Assembly (NCBI RefSeq): GCF_029906345.1
Contig: NZ_JARYGY010000011.1
Coordinates: forward strand, 1-64,000
Direction: 5' to 3'
Length of the DNA: 64,000 nucleotides
From: Aquimarina mycalae
Lineage (GTDB): Bacteria > Bacteroidota > Bacteroidia > Flavobacteriales > Flavobacteriaceae
Positions 1 to 9,448 of this stretch are shown here, piece after piece. The translations under genes and the position numbers were made by a program. Within the stretch, counting starts at the first letter, position 1; the number at the start of each line of letters is the position of its first letter. The notes under the pieces were generated by a model. It was not told the origin of the DNA, ran no database searches, and saw only the letters and a list, made by a program, of their open reading frames with translations.

Positions 1-106
<106 letters not shown>

Positions 107-108
107 TG

Positions 109-140
109 AAACCCTTCATTATATAATGAAGGGTTTTTTT
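109..140 (+). terminator. rRNA operon terminator
   Basis: Positions 109-136 form a perfect 28-base palindrome whose arms read AAACCCTTCATTAT and its complement, followed by a run of T. It lies directly after the 5S gene and is the expected intrinsic terminator of the rRNA operon. Confidence 0.93.
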
Positions 141-236
141 ATACCTGAAAATTAACTAGGTTGGTTATTTTTCGTTTTACATCTGATTCATAATAATCAG
201 TTTCTATAATAATTTAGGGGAATTTTACGTTTTTTA

Positions 237-270
237 TTTGACACAAACTTTGAGTGTCTTAATAATGTTC
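237..270 (+). promoter_or_regulatory. possible promoter of the 64-aa peptide
   Basis: A TTTG at 237-240 and a TAATGTTC at 263-270 are 22 bases apart and resemble the Bacteroidota -33/-7 pair (TTTG and TAnnTTTG). The -7 box has two mismatches. The AT-rich leader then runs to the start at 302. Confidence 0.3.
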
Positions 271-301
271 AGAGTAAATAATTCAATTTTTAATTTTTAT
301 T

Positions 302-496
302 ATGAAAAATCAACTCTTAAACCTAGGAAAAAGATTAAGTAAAGAAGAGCAAAAAAAAGTTAGTGGAGGAATGCCACGACTAAAACCTTTCGGTCCTTGT
401 GGAGAAACGGGAGGTATGATAGTAGCTAACCATCATTGTGCTTATGATAATTATGGGACTGTTCTTGTAAATGGTGTTTGTTGGGCTTGTTATTAA
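302..496 (+). CDS. double-glycine leader peptide, bacteriocin-like (64 aa)
   Basis: A 64-residue peptide. Its first 23 residues form a classic double-glycine leader: a hydrophobic-charged amphipathic stretch (LLNLGKRLSKEEQKKVSGG) ending in GG, as in the bacteriocin-type signal (TIGR01847-like) cleaved by C39-peptidase ABC exporters. The core of about 41 residues has Gly-rich stretches and three Cys (FGPCGE, HHCAY, WACY). No exporter, modification enzyme or immunity gene lies next to it; the neighbours are 5S rRNA and dnaE2. Two similar leaders occur at 16.5-16.9 kb. Whether the product is a bacteriocin, a signal or another secreted peptide cannot be told from sequence. Confidence 0.75.
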   Translation: MKNQLLNLGKRLSKEEQKKVSGGMPRLKPFGPCGETGGMIVANHHCAYDNYGTVLVNGVCWACY

Positions 497-514
497 AAAG
501 TAATTTTTGACCAT

Positions 515-562
515 TTAATATAAAACAGCTAAATAATAATTTATTAGGCTGTTTTATATTAA
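515..562. terminator. bidirectional terminator between convergent genes
   Basis: A perfect 15-bp stem (515-529 with 548-562, arms TTAATATAAAACAGC and its complement) with an 18-base loop lies between the plus-strand peptide and the minus-strand dnaE2. Both arms are A/T-rich at the outside, so it could end transcripts from either side. Confidence 0.75.
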
Positions 563-588
563 ACTAGTTTCAGTATATGATTGTAGTG

Positions 589-3549
589 TTATGCATATCT
601 GGGATCCTGAATATAATCTTGTTTAATAATTTTAATAATTTCTATACTTAGGAAATTAAACTCTTCTACTACTTTTCCATATATTCGATAAATCCCTTTT
701 CCTCTAAGCCTGTATTTTTGTAATGTTTTAGGGAATAAAACAGTATCAAATACATTTCCAAATTGATCTAAGAATGTCCCGAAAACCATACGTTTTCCTG
801 TAGATGTTTTTGTGTTTTTCATTGTAATTAGATAACCATAGATGTCTATGTACCTATTTATATATTCTTTTAAATGGATTGCACTGTTCTTGTTTTCAGG
901 AATTGAAGTTAATAATTGATAATAGCCGCATAAAGGAAACCCAAAAGATTCAATTTGTTCGAATGCAATTTCTAATTTAGATGTTTTTAGTTGAGGGAGT
1001 GTATATTCTGTTCGTTTTCGATTGAATAACAGGATTTGATTTTGATCTTCTGGAAAGGTGTTATTTAATTTTATATGTGCTTCCCATAGTAATTCATGAA
1101 TGTTTTTATTTGTAAATCGAAAGGCATCAATCTTTATAAGAATACTTAGCTGCTCAATACTTATATGTACTCGGTCGATAAAGTCGTCTAGCGAAGTAAA
1201 TACACCATTTTGAGTTCGTTCTGATAAAATACTTTCTATAGTTTTATTATGTAGGTTTCTTAATATCATGATCCCTAAACATATTTTTTTACTTTTAATA
1301 GTATGTATGTATTCACTTGTGTTGATGCATGGTAGTAGTATTTGTGCTCCTAATATTTTGGCTTCGTGAAGATATATTTCTGGTCGATAGAAACCACCAC
1401 CATTGTTTAGAGTGGCTACTATATATTCTATTGGAAAATAAGCTTTAAGAAATAAACTTTGGTAACTTTCTACAGCATAAGAAGCAGAATGTCCTTTAGG
1501 AAATGCGTACCCAGCAAAACTTGCTATTTGATCCCAAATCTCGAATATTAGTGATTCTTTATAACCTTCATTTCTACAATTAGTAATAAATTTTTGCTGT
1601 ACTTCTTTAAATTCTTTCCTTGATCTGAATTTACCACTCATACCGCGTCGTAGTACATCGGCTTCATCTAATGTTAGTTTTGCAAAAAAATGTGCTACTT
1701 TGATTACATCTTCCTGATATACCATAATACCATGAGTATCTCCCATTAGGTCAAGCATAATTGGATGTGAATTTTTTCTTCTTTCTTGATCATGCTCTCG
1801 AAGAATATATTCACGCATCATTCCACTTTTTGCTACTCCAGGACGTATGATAGAACTAGCAGCTACTAATCCTAGATAATTATCTGTTTTTAGCTTACTC
1901 AAAAGCATTCTCATGGCTGGAGATTCTACATAAAAACATCCTAAGCATTTTGCTTCTCTTATTAGTGTATTGATTTTAGGATCTTTTTTTAGCTTAGTAA
2001 TATCGTGGATATCAAAATTTGCACGTTCAGGTTGATTGTATTTGATGATGGCAATTGCATCTTTAATTTTTGCTAATCCTCTCTGTCCTAGGATATCAAA
2101 TTTATATAACCCTAAATCTTCTGAAATGATCATATCGAATTGTACAGTAGGGAAACCTTTAGGAGGTATATCGGTAGCGGCATAATAATGTAAAGGCTTT
2201 TCGCTAATTAATATTCCGCTAGCATGAATACTAAGGTAATTAGGCATTCCTTGAATCAGATCACTATATATGATAACAAGTTTACTGATATCGTCTAATG
2301 TGTTTTTATTATAGTCTCCATTACTTAATTTATCAATTTCAAATTTAGGTAGCCCGAATACTTTCCCTAATTCTCTTACAGCTCCTTTATAATGAAAAGT
2401 TACATAGGCTCCTAATAAGGCTACATTGTTAAATTCTTTAAAAATAAATCGAGTGATATCTTGTCGGTCTTTCCAGGAAAAATCTATATCAAAATCAGGA
2501 GGACTTGTTCGATGTGTATTTATAAAACGTTCGAAGTAAAGGTCTAATTCAATGGGATCTACATCTGTGATTCTAAGTAGATAAGCTACAATGCTATTAG
2601 CCCCACTGCCACGACCTACATAATAATATCCTTTATTTCGAGCATAGGTAATGATCCTCCAGTTAATTAGAAAATAGGATACAAAATTCATTTTTGTGAT
2701 AAGAGATAATTCTTTTTCCAACCGATCATGAACTTCTTGAGAAGGATTTGGATAACGATAAGGAAGTCCTTCTTCACATAATTTATATAATAATTTAGTA
2801 TCACTTTTGATATTAGCTGTATACGTTTTTTGATTCAATGAAGGTTTATTTTTTGAAAAATCAAAAGTTATATTACAGGCTGATTGTATTGCTTCTGTAT
2901 TTTTTAGTATAAAATCAAATTCTGAAAATTGAGATTTTATTTCGCGATCTGAAATCATTTTTTCAGAAAAGCATGCTTGTTGTTTTGTTGAGAGACGACT
3001 TAATAGAATATTATTATTGATCGCTCTTAATAAGCGATGTGCATTAAAATCTTTTTTATTCCTAAAAGTTACAGGTTGTAATATGACGAGTTTGTCTTTA
3101 TGTTTATATATTTTAGAAAAACGAAGTTTATTTCTTTCTTTTAGCGATATCCCTACAAATTCGTTACTCTTAAAATTTGTTTTACCCGAAATATTAATGT
3201 GTTCTAATGGATATATAATAAACGCATTTTTGAATTCTGGGGCATTTTCAGGAAAACTAATTTGATTATTAGAATGATATGATAAAAAATCATTTAGTTC
3301 TTTATATCCTTCATTATTTCTTGCTAGACCAACATATATTGTGTTATTGTTGTTTCTAAAATCAATACCAACAATAGGTTTTATATTATAGTCTGTTGCT
3401 TTTCTAATAAAATTAAGGCAAGCAGAAGTGTTGTTAATATCAGTTAATGCAAGACAATTGACATCATTTTTTTTTGCCAATTCTAACAAATCTATTTCAG
3501 AAAAGGTTCCAAATCTTAGACTATAATATGAATGACAATTTAGATACAT
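589..3549 (-). CDS. dnaE2: DNA polymerase III alpha subunit, short error-prone (DnaE2-type)
   Basis: A C-family polymerase of 986 aa. An N-terminal PHP domain starts at residue 1 (CHSYYSLRFG, LALTDINN). The palm follows, with GRGSGANSIVAYLL near residue 310 and the acidic PDFDIDF motif near 350. The AFPKGHSASYA block is near 683, tandem HhH-like regions come next, and a C-terminal OB fold lies from about 880 (IYGYLITMKNTKTSTGKRM). It is far shorter than the replicative DnaE1 of flavobacteria. It sits 2 bases behind a Y-family polymerase in one operon. That matches the dinB/imuB-dnaE2 mutagenesis cassettes, so a role in translesion synthesis during the DNA-damage response is inferred. The symbol follows context; databases may simply call it dnaE. 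Confidence 0.87.
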   Translation of the reverse strand: MYLNCHSYYSLRFGTFSEIDLLELAKKNDVNCLALTDINNTSACLNFIRKATDYNIKPIVGIDFRNNNNTIYVGLARNNEGYKELNDFLSYHSNNQISFPENAPEFKNAFIIYPLEHINISGKTNFKSNEFVGISLKERNKLRFSKIYKHKDKLVILQPVTFRNKKDFNAHRLLRAINNNILLSRLSTKQQACFSEKMISDREIKSQFSEFDFILKNTEAIQSACNITFDFSKNKPSLNQKTYTANIKSDTKLLYKLCEEGLPYRYPNPSQEVHDRLEKELSLITKMNFVSYFLINWRIITYARNKGYYYVGRGSGANSIVAYLLRITDVDPIELDLYFERFINTHRTSPPDFDIDFSWKDRQDITRFIFKEFNNVALLGAYVTFHYKGAVRELGKVFGLPKFEIDKLSNGDYNKNTLDDISKLVIIYSDLIQGMPNYLSIHASGILISEKPLHYYAATDIPPKGFPTVQFDMIISEDLGLYKFDILGQRGLAKIKDAIAIIKYNQPERANFDIHDITKLKKDPKINTLIREAKCLGCFYVESPAMRMLLSKLKTDNYLGLVAASSIIRPGVAKSGMMREYILREHDQERRKNSHPIMLDLMGDTHGIMVYQEDVIKVAHFFAKLTLDEADVLRRGMSGKFRSRKEFKEVQQKFITNCRNEGYKESLIFEIWDQIASFAGYAFPKGHSASYAVESYQSLFLKAYFPIEYIVATLNNGGGFYRPEIYLHEAKILGAQILLPCINTSEYIHTIKSKKICLGIMILRNLHNKTIESILSERTQNGVFTSLDDFIDRVHISIEQLSILIKIDAFRFTNKNIHELLWEAHIKLNNTFPEDQNQILLFNRKRTEYTLPQLKTSKLEIAFEQIESFGFPLCGYYQLLTSIPENKNSAIHLKEYINRYIDIYGYLITMKNTKTSTGKRMVFGTFLDQFGNVFDTVLFPKTLQKYRLRGKGIYRIYGKVVEEFNFLSIEIIKIIKQDYIQDPRYA

Positions 3550-3551
3550 GG

Positions 3552-4763
3552 TTATTGTTTTCTATGTGCTAATACAATAGGAGGTTGTCCATTAAAAGGG
3601 TTTTGCATTCTGCCTATAGTTTTTGATCCCATTGCAGCAGCTCGGATAACACTTCTATCCCCATATCGATCGCGAATATGATCTAAAGCTTTATAAAGGT
3701 TAAGTTGTTTTTCACTGTCTTCAAAGAGATTGATCTGATAATTTCCACCAACTAAATGACTAAATCGTATACCTATTAGCCGTACTAATAGTCTTTTTTG
3801 ATATAATTTTTCAAAGAGTTCCAAGATTTTTGGGATTAAAATATGATCTGCACTCGTATATGGTATTTTAAGTTGTTTAGAGTAGGTATTGAAATCTGAA
3901 TATCTAATTTTTACAGTAATACAGGCAGAAAGTTTGTTTCCTCGGCGTAGTTGATATGATAAGTTTTCTGTCATTGCTATTAAAATGTTTCTTAGTTTGT
4001 ACACATCTATAGTATCTCTATCAAATGTTCTTTCTGTAGAGATAGATTTCCGTTCAGAAAACCCAATTACTGGAGCATTATCTATCCCGTTAGCTCTTTT
4101 CCAAATAGTTAACCCGTTTACGCCTAGTACACTTTTCATAGCTTCTACAGGCATATCTTGTACAGTTTTAACATAACGAACCCCTAAACTTCTTAAAGTG
4201 TGATATGTTTTATCTCCAACCATAGGGATTTTTTTGACAGATAATGGAGCTAGAAAAGATTTTTCTGTGCCAAAGTCAATTTTTAATTGATTATTAGGTT
4301 TAGCTTCATTTGTAGCTACTTTAGATACTACTTTGTTTTGGGCAAATCCTAGAGATATGGGTAAACCAGTTTCTGAAATAATTTTTTGCCTAAGTTCTGA
4401 CGCATATTTATATGCACCAAAAAATTTGTCCATTCCTGATAGGTCTGCATAAAATTCATCAATACTGGATTTTTCGAAGAGAGGAACTTTTTCTTTTATA
4501 ATTTCTGTTACAACATCAGAGTATTTGCTGTATGTTCCAGCATTACCTTTTATGATAGTAGCTTCTGGGCATAATTCTTTTGCTATCTTCATAGACATTC
4601 CTGAATGTACACCAAACGTCCTAGTTTCATAACTGCAAGCAGCTACAACACCACGATCACTAGTGCCCCCAACTAGTAAAGGCTTGTTTTGTAATGTACT
4701 ATCAATAAGACGTTCTACCGATACATAAAACGTGTCTAAATCAAGATGTAATATAGTTCTCAA
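3552..4763 (-). CDS. dinB: Y-family DNA polymerase (DinB/Pol IV type)
   Basis: A translesion polymerase of 403 aa. The N-terminal ILHLDLDTFYVSVER carries the first metal-binding Asp residues, and SSIDEFYADLSG near residue 100 carries the second acidic pair. A helix-hairpin-helix (KIPMVGDKTYHTLRSLGV) and a little-finger domain follow. It starts with TTG; no ATG lies upstream in frame and the TTG places the DxD motif at the family's usual distance from the N terminus. It is the first gene of an operon with dnaE2. The start lies one base from a 54-bp inverted repeat, so expression is very probably under a repressor, plausibly of the LexA or S24-peptidase type. No such repressor gene is next to it, unlike many UmuD-like/DinB cassettes. 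Confidence 0.9.
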   Translation of the reverse strand: MRTILHLDLDTFYVSVERLIDSTLQNKPLLVGGTSDRGVVAACSYETRTFGVHSGMSMKIAKELCPEATIIKGNAGTYSKYSDVVTEIIKEKVPLFEKSSIDEFYADLSGMDKFFGAYKYASELRQKIISETGLPISLGFAQNKVVSKVATNEAKPNNQLKIDFGTEKSFLAPLSVKKIPMVGDKTYHTLRSLGVRYVKTVQDMPVEAMKSVLGVNGLTIWKRANGIDNAPVIGFSERKSISTERTFDRDTIDVYKLRNILIAMTENLSYQLRRGNKLSACITVKIRYSDFNTYSKQLKIPYTSADHILIPKILELFEKLYQKRLLVRLIGIRFSHLVGGNYQINLFEDSEKQLNLYKALDHIRDRYGDRSVIRAAAMGSKTIGRMQNPFNGQPPIVLAHRKQ

Positions 4764-4764
4764 T

Positions 4765-4818
4765 AATCAATATTTTGGAATTATTCCAAATTTATGGAAT
4801 TATTCCAAAATATTGATT
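4765..4818 (-). promoter_or_regulatory. paired-palindrome operator of dinB-dnaE2
   Basis: A perfect 24-bp inverted repeat (4765-4788 and 4795-4818) with a 6-base spacer ends one base from the TTG start of dinB. Each arm contains the 13-mer palindrome TGGAATTATTCCA (4776-4788 and 4795-4807), with centres 19 bp apart, about two helical turns. This is the geometry of two adjacent dimer sites that would cover the promoter or the first transcribed bases. A damage-responsive repressor is the best guess. A second possibility is a leader hairpin masking the start. Confidence 0.8.
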
Positions 4819-4849
4819 GTAAAACTTTTCTATTTATTAACATTGGAGC

Positions 4850-4883
4850 AAAAAAAAACGGTACCTAAAATAAGATACCGTTT
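4850..4883 (-). terminator. terminator of the 270-aa secreted protein gene
   Basis: Read on the minus strand, the arms AAACGGTA and TACCGTTT (8 bp, extending imperfectly) are followed by an unbroken run of nine T. It lies downstream of the gene ending at 4927 and before the dinB operator, insulating the two units. Confidence 0.8.
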
Positions 4884-4888
4884 CAAAA

Positions 4889-4918
4889 AATTTTATTTTG
4901 GGGCTACAAAATAAAATT
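4889..4918 (-). terminator. second hairpin after the 270-aa protein gene
   Basis: A perfect 12-bp inverted repeat (4889-4900 and 4907-4918, arm AATTTTATTTTG, loop of 6) sits 8 bases beyond the stop of the minus-strand gene. It is very AT-rich with a short T run, and could be a weak terminator or an mRNA 3'-end stabiliser upstream of the main terminator. Confidence 0.45.
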
Positions 4919-4926
4919 CAATTGTA

Positions 4927-5739
4927 TTAATTTTCTGTATATCCAGCAAATTGCTGCATCGCACTTTTAGTAAGTTCTTTAGCTCTATTTATATAGAAAC
5001 TTTTTGTATCACTTAGTGTTTCGTTTTGTAATTCGTTTTCACTTCTTAAGTAATCTTTTTGAGATTCAAAGATTGATTTATCATCAAAAGCGATGCTTAA
5101 ATCTTGAAGAGCACTTTCTAACTTCTGTAATGCTTGCTCTGCTTTTACTTTTACTAATCCTTGTTCTTTTAATTCGGCAGCACGTTGTGCTTCAAATTCT
5201 GCTTGTGCTTTTTGTTGTTCTGCAATTTGTTGCTGTAACTTTTTTTGTTCGATTTCTAATTGACGCTTTTGCTCTTCTAACTCTTTTTGTTTTTGAGCTA
5301 CCTCTTCAGAAGCAATTGCAATAGCTTCTTCTTCAGCACTAACGATATCTTCTGTATAATCACTATTGCCAAGATTAGCTTGACAGTCTGTTAATTGCTC
5401 TAATAATTTTGGACCTAGGTCTTTAGCTTGTTTCGCATAATACCTACTACGCTCATAAGTATCTTGATCTAAAGAGCTTACCATATTAGTTTTAGCTTCA
5501 TATGCTGTTTCATTAGCTTCTTTACAGCCACATTCATCAGAAAGACTTTCTACTTTTTCAAATGCTTCTATAGCTTTGTCAGCATACTCTTGTGTATGAA
5601 ATACGTTATTTGCACCGTGTGCTTTTTTAGAATGCGAATACGCATAGCTCGCTGCTGTTAATGCATCTTCATAGATGTCTTGAGCATTAATCTGAATAAT
5701 AAAAAAAGATAGTAGTAAAATAGAAGCTAGTCTTTTCAT
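4927..5739 (-). CDS. secreted coiled-coil protein, unknown function (270 aa)
   Basis: It has a clear Sec signal peptide (MKRLASILLLSFFIIQINAQ, cleavage after Ala-Gln expected). The mature protein begins with an all-helical region of about 110 residues containing a CGC pair and many Tyr/Ala/Lys. A long coiled coil follows, rich in Glu, Gln and Lys (about residues 135-200, EEQKRQLEIEQKKLQQQ), and then another helical C-terminal stretch. A periplasmic or outer-membrane-associated location is inferred. The gene is monocistronic, with two hairpins downstream and divergent from the DinB-fold gene at 6030. No catalytic motif was recognised; similar proteins are conserved hypotheticals in flavobacteria. 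Confidence 0.8.
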   Translation of the reverse strand: MKRLASILLLSFFIIQINAQDIYEDALTAASYAYSHSKKAHGANNVFHTQEYADKAIEAFEKVESLSDECGCKEANETAYEAKTNMVSSLDQDTYERSRYYAKQAKDLGPKLLEQLTDCQANLGNSDYTEDIVSAEEEAIAIASEEVAQKQKELEEQKRQLEIEQKKLQQQIAEQQKAQAEFEAQRAAELKEQGLVKVKAEQALQKLESALQDLSIAFDDKSIFESQKDYLRSENELQNETLSDTKSFYINRAKELTKSAMQQFAGYTEN

Positions 5740-6029
5740 TTTTTATGGGGCTTTTTAATGAACAGTACAAGTATACAATATTTTTTAAGTAACATCCAAA
5801 AATAAACGTCATTAATCGATGAAATACGCACTTTGTCTTGATTTTTATGGCTTAGCCATAAATAAAGTGATAGATGTCCTACTGTTACATGAGGTAATTT
5901 CACCATAATGACGTATTGATAACGAGGCTACTTATACTGTATTGTATACATGTTGATATTAATTATAATTTTAACGTTATAGCAAAGTTGTTATGTAAGT
6001 TTATTATGTATATTACGACAATATTTTCT

Positions 6030-6539
6030 ATGAAAGAACTTATCATATCTTCGATTAATCATAACCTTAACAGTGCTATTGCTCTATTAGACGCAATAGA
6101 TTCTAAAACTTACTGTGATACCACTATTGGTCCATATTATTCAAGTATAGGATCTCACATCAGGCATACATTAGATTTTTTTGATTGTATTATTAGTGGA
6201 TTAGATACCAATGACATTGATCTTACTGCACGTAAAAGAGATGAAATATTATCTACCAATAAAGAAGCTGCAAAAAATCATATGTATTCACTTCAAGAAA
6301 CATTATTGTCTTATGTTGATGCAAATACGGATTATCTGATTCATGTAACAGATAATATGGGACAAGGAAAAGTTACTGTAAGTTATACATTAGAAAGTAT
6401 CTTAGCACACGCAAATAGTCATGCCGTACATCATTATGCTACGATAGGTTATATTCTTGATCAATTGGCAATAGAAATAAAAATACCTGGATTTGGTTAT
6501 AATCCAACTACACCTGTAAATAAGCGAGAAGGAATCTAA
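6030..6539 (+). CDS. DinB-fold (DinB_2-like) protein
   Basis: The reading frame is open from 5916, but the ATG at 6030 starts the globular protein (MKELIISSINHNL); the upstream part has no conserved look. The 169 residues fit the four-helix DinB/YfiT-like fold. The metal-ligand pattern of that fold is visible: a His in helix 2 (GSHIRHTLDFFD) and the paired His of the last helix (HANSHAVHHYATIGYIL). Members of this fold are metal-dependent thiol transferases or of unknown function; the substrate cannot be deduced. It is unrelated to DinB polymerase. An Rrf2 regulator follows 145 bp downstream on the same strand. Confidence 0.78.
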   Translation: MKELIISSINHNLNSAIALLDAIDSKTYCDTTIGPYYSSIGSHIRHTLDFFDCIISGLDTNDIDLTARKRDEILSTNKEAAKNHMYSLQETLLSYVDANTDYLIHVTDNMGQGKVTVSYTLESILAHANSHAVHHYATIGYILDQLAIEIKIPGFGYNPTTPVNKREGI

Positions 6540-6684
6540 GTATAAATCACTGTTTATTCTGCTTTTTGTATACAAGATCCCTACTTATATATTGTATCTA
6601 TAGTTGTATGTATCTTTTATCTAGGACAAGCTTATCCGAATTAAAATTTATGTATATATTTGAGTATACTCTAAAACCTAGAAT

Positions 6685-7122
6685 ATGTTTTCTAAAGCTT
6701 GTGAATATGGAATTAAGGCTTCAATTTATATTGCACAACAATCTTTACAAAACAAATGTACCAATCTGAAGACCATAGCAAAGGAGATTGATTCTCCCGA
6801 AGCTTTCACAGCTAAAATTCTTCAACAATTAGTGAAAAGTAATATTTTAGATTCTATTAAAGGAGCCAGAGGAGGCTTTTTGATTAAGGCAATACAAGTA
6901 GATCAGATAATGTTAGAAGAAATTGTATACGCAATTGATGGAGATTCTATGTATAGCGGTTGTGGACTTGGACTAAAAGAATGCAATGTTCATAAACCTT
7001 GTCCTATACATGATAAGATGTTAATTGTTAGAAAAGAATTGAAACACATGTTATCCAATACAAACCTATTAGAATTAGCAATGGGTATAGAAGTAGGAGT
7101 AACATATTTGAGTCGATCATAA
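6685..7122 (+). CDS. Rrf2 family transcriptional regulator
   Basis: A regulator of 145 aa. The N-terminal winged helix-turn-helix runs over residues 1-75 (FSKACEYGIKASIYIA, AKILQQLVKSNILDSIKGARGGF), with the GARGGF wing typical of the Rrf2/IscR/NsrR family. Three Cys in the CGLGLKECNVHKPC segment (about residues 93-106) match the Fe-S ligand cluster of IscR/NsrR, so redox, iron or nitric-oxide sensing is likely. The start at 6685 is chosen because it begins at the canonical MFSKACEYG; a longer frame adds nothing conserved. It probably controls the DinB-fold gene upstream or itself. The cognate signal is not known. Confidence 0.88.
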   Translation: MFSKACEYGIKASIYIAQQSLQNKCTNLKTIAKEIDSPEAFTAKILQQLVKSNILDSIKGARGGFLIKAIQVDQIMLEEIVYAIDGDSMYSGCGLGLKECNVHKPCPIHDKMLIVRKELKHMLSNTNLLELAMGIEVGVTYLSRS

Positions 7123-7216
7123 AACGTGATATAAGATTAGATGGAAAACTATATTTTACTTTTGATATTAAAATAAAAGATATTCAATACTCATAAGCCA
7201 TATTAACCAACTTATT

Positions 7217-9434
7217 ATGAACACACAAAAACTGTTATTTCTAATTTTCATTTTCTTAATTGGTTTAAATATTCAGTCGCAAACAGAAAAGGAATATTGT
7301 GAGGAATGGAAAAAACAGATTAAAACATTTCAAAGTATCGATAGCAAGTTGAAATATAATAAAGAAATACTTTCTAAAGTAGATAGTGTTTGTATGACAG
7401 AAATATATTTAAATTCAGCACATCTACTATATTTGGGCTTGCAAAAAACAGATTCTTCATTATATCTTTACGATAAGGCAATAAAATTAGCTAAAGACTT
7501 TAAAAAAGAAGATCTTTTGTCGGTAGCTTATACTAATAAGGCGTTGATTTTGACACAAGTCTTAAAGAATGACGAAGCTAATTCGTTACTTGAAAAGGCA
7601 AAACTACTACTACTAAATAAACCAAATGATAAATCTTGGGCTGTATATTTTGAGGCTCATTCGGAGATTTCAGATAATAATTCTGAATATGCAAAAGCTA
7701 TAAAGTTTGCAGATTCTATGACCGAAATATCAATTATTGCCAAAGATACTTTTAGTTTATTTAGTAGCTACCATAATAAAGGATTATATAATTTCAGGTT
7801 GTCAAATTATGAGGAAGCGGTACTAAACTTATTGAAAGCACTAAATCTTCAAGAGAATAACGAGAATTTGATAGGGAGAGCACGTACTAACTATCTTTTA
7901 GGATTTGGTTATTTAAAATGGGGACATATAGAAACAGCAAAAAAATACTTAAAAAAAGGTATTGCAGAGGCTGAAGAAAAACAAGATAAATTTACGCTAT
8001 TACTTAGTTACCCATATCTTGCTGAATGCTATAGACGATTGAATGAAAATAATGAAGCTCTAAGCAGTATCAATTATGGTATTAAATTAGCTAATAATAG
8101 TAATAATAGTAATCGAATTGCAAGAGCATATACTGAAAAAGGATGGCTTTATTTAGATAATCTAAAGCAATATGATAAATCTGAGGTGTATTTTAAGAAA
8201 GCCTATGATGCTGCTAAAAAATCCAATGATGATTTCTATTTACATTTGTCTTTACAGGGATTAATAGAATTGTATTTAAAGAAACAAGAGTATGAAAATG
8301 TAAAAAAATATTTACCCAATTTTAGGAAAGTAACTAATAGGATGAATATATTAATTAATACTCAAGAATTACATAAAATCTATAGTGTTTATTATGAAGA
8401 AACTCGACAACCTAGTTTAGCACTAAAACATTTAAAAAAGTATCATGCGATAAAGGATTCTATCACAAATGTTGAAGTATCGACTAAAGTGGTGGATCTC
8501 GAGAAAAAATATGATACAAAAAAGAAAGAACTTGAAATAGTGCATCTTAATGAAGAAAAAAAGGAACAAGAACAAATTGCAAAACAAGCCAAAGCACAAC
8601 AAAATTTATATCTATTGGCAGCAGGGTTTTTATTGTTCTTATTAGGAACTGGAGCTTGGGCTTTTAGAAAATTAAGAAAACAACAACAAGAACTTGCATC
8701 TACAAATCAAGTAAAGAATCATCTTTTTTCAATTATAGCGCACGATCTAAGAGGTATGATTATACCTTTTCAGCGATCAGGTAAAATACTAAAATATCAT
8801 ATCGATAAAGGAGATTATGAAAAAACAATAGCACTTTCTCAAGCATTAGAACAAAATTCTGAAAGACTTTCTGATACATTAAATAATCTTCTGAATTGGT
8901 CTCTGGAACAAATGGAAGGATATAATATAAATCCTGAATCCATATCTGTAGAGAAAGAACTACAAGGAATTATTGAAGGATATAAAGAACAAGCTGCATA
9001 TAAACACATAAAAATTGATTTGCAATATGAGGAAAATATATTCATTGATTTTGATAAGGGAGCTTTTCATGTAATTTTTAGAAACCTAATTAGCAATGCC
9101 TTAAAATATACGGAGAAAGGAAATATTCGAATAGAATTTACCAATAATAATACGATGTTTTTTTGTTCAGTGATCGATACTGGAATTGGTATTTCTTCGG
9201 ATCAATTACAAAATATTTTTAGTTTAGATGAAAAAAAAATCAACTGTAGGTACACATGGTGAAAAAGGAACAGGGCTGGGACTTAACCTTGTATATCGTT
9301 TTATAAAAATGTATAATGGAACTATTAATGTCTCTTCAGAAAAACGAATTGGCACGCGTTTTGACTTAAGCATCCCCATAACCATATCGTTGGCTAAAGA
9401 AAAAGGGGCAATTTCTGAGTCTTTGTCAGCGTAA
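7217..9434 (+). CDS. TPR sensor histidine kinase, frame broken at an A9 tract
   Basis: The gene is read as two frames, 7217-9262 and 9228-9434. Order: signal peptide (LLFLIFIFLIGLNIQSQ), TPR-like helical repeats to about residue 420, a coiled coil, one transmembrane segment (about 463-483), a HisKA domain with H509 in FSIIAHDLRG, and a HATPase with the N box at N623 (RNLISNALKYTEKG) and G1 box DTGIGIS. After QNIFSLDEKK the frame is lost, and the G2 box GEKGTGLGL and the tail continue one base out of frame. The break lies in nine A at 9231-9239; eight A would restore a full kinase of about 738 aa. Transcriptional slippage, a true lesion or a sequencing error are all possible. The LytTR regulator starts 14 bases after the second frame ends, so they form a two-component pair. 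Confidence 0.85.
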
Positions 9435-9448
9435 AATATACACAGGTC

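Noticed and set aside
4732-4914. 60-aa plus-strand ORF over the dinB operator
   Set aside because: It runs across the 54-bp inverted repeat and the terminator, and starts inside dinB; no protein-like pattern.
5004-5324. 106-aa plus-strand ORF rich in Leu and Val
   Set aside because: Antisense of the Glu/Gln-rich coiled coil of the 270-aa protein.
6030-6539. DinB-fold gene as a second translesion polymerase
   Set aside because: The DinB fold name is historical; the sequence is a small metal-binding four-helix protein, not a Y-family polymerase.
6566-6769. 67-aa ORF overlapping the Rrf2 start
   Set aside because: It lies in the promoter region and the start of Rrf2 in another frame, with no conserved features.
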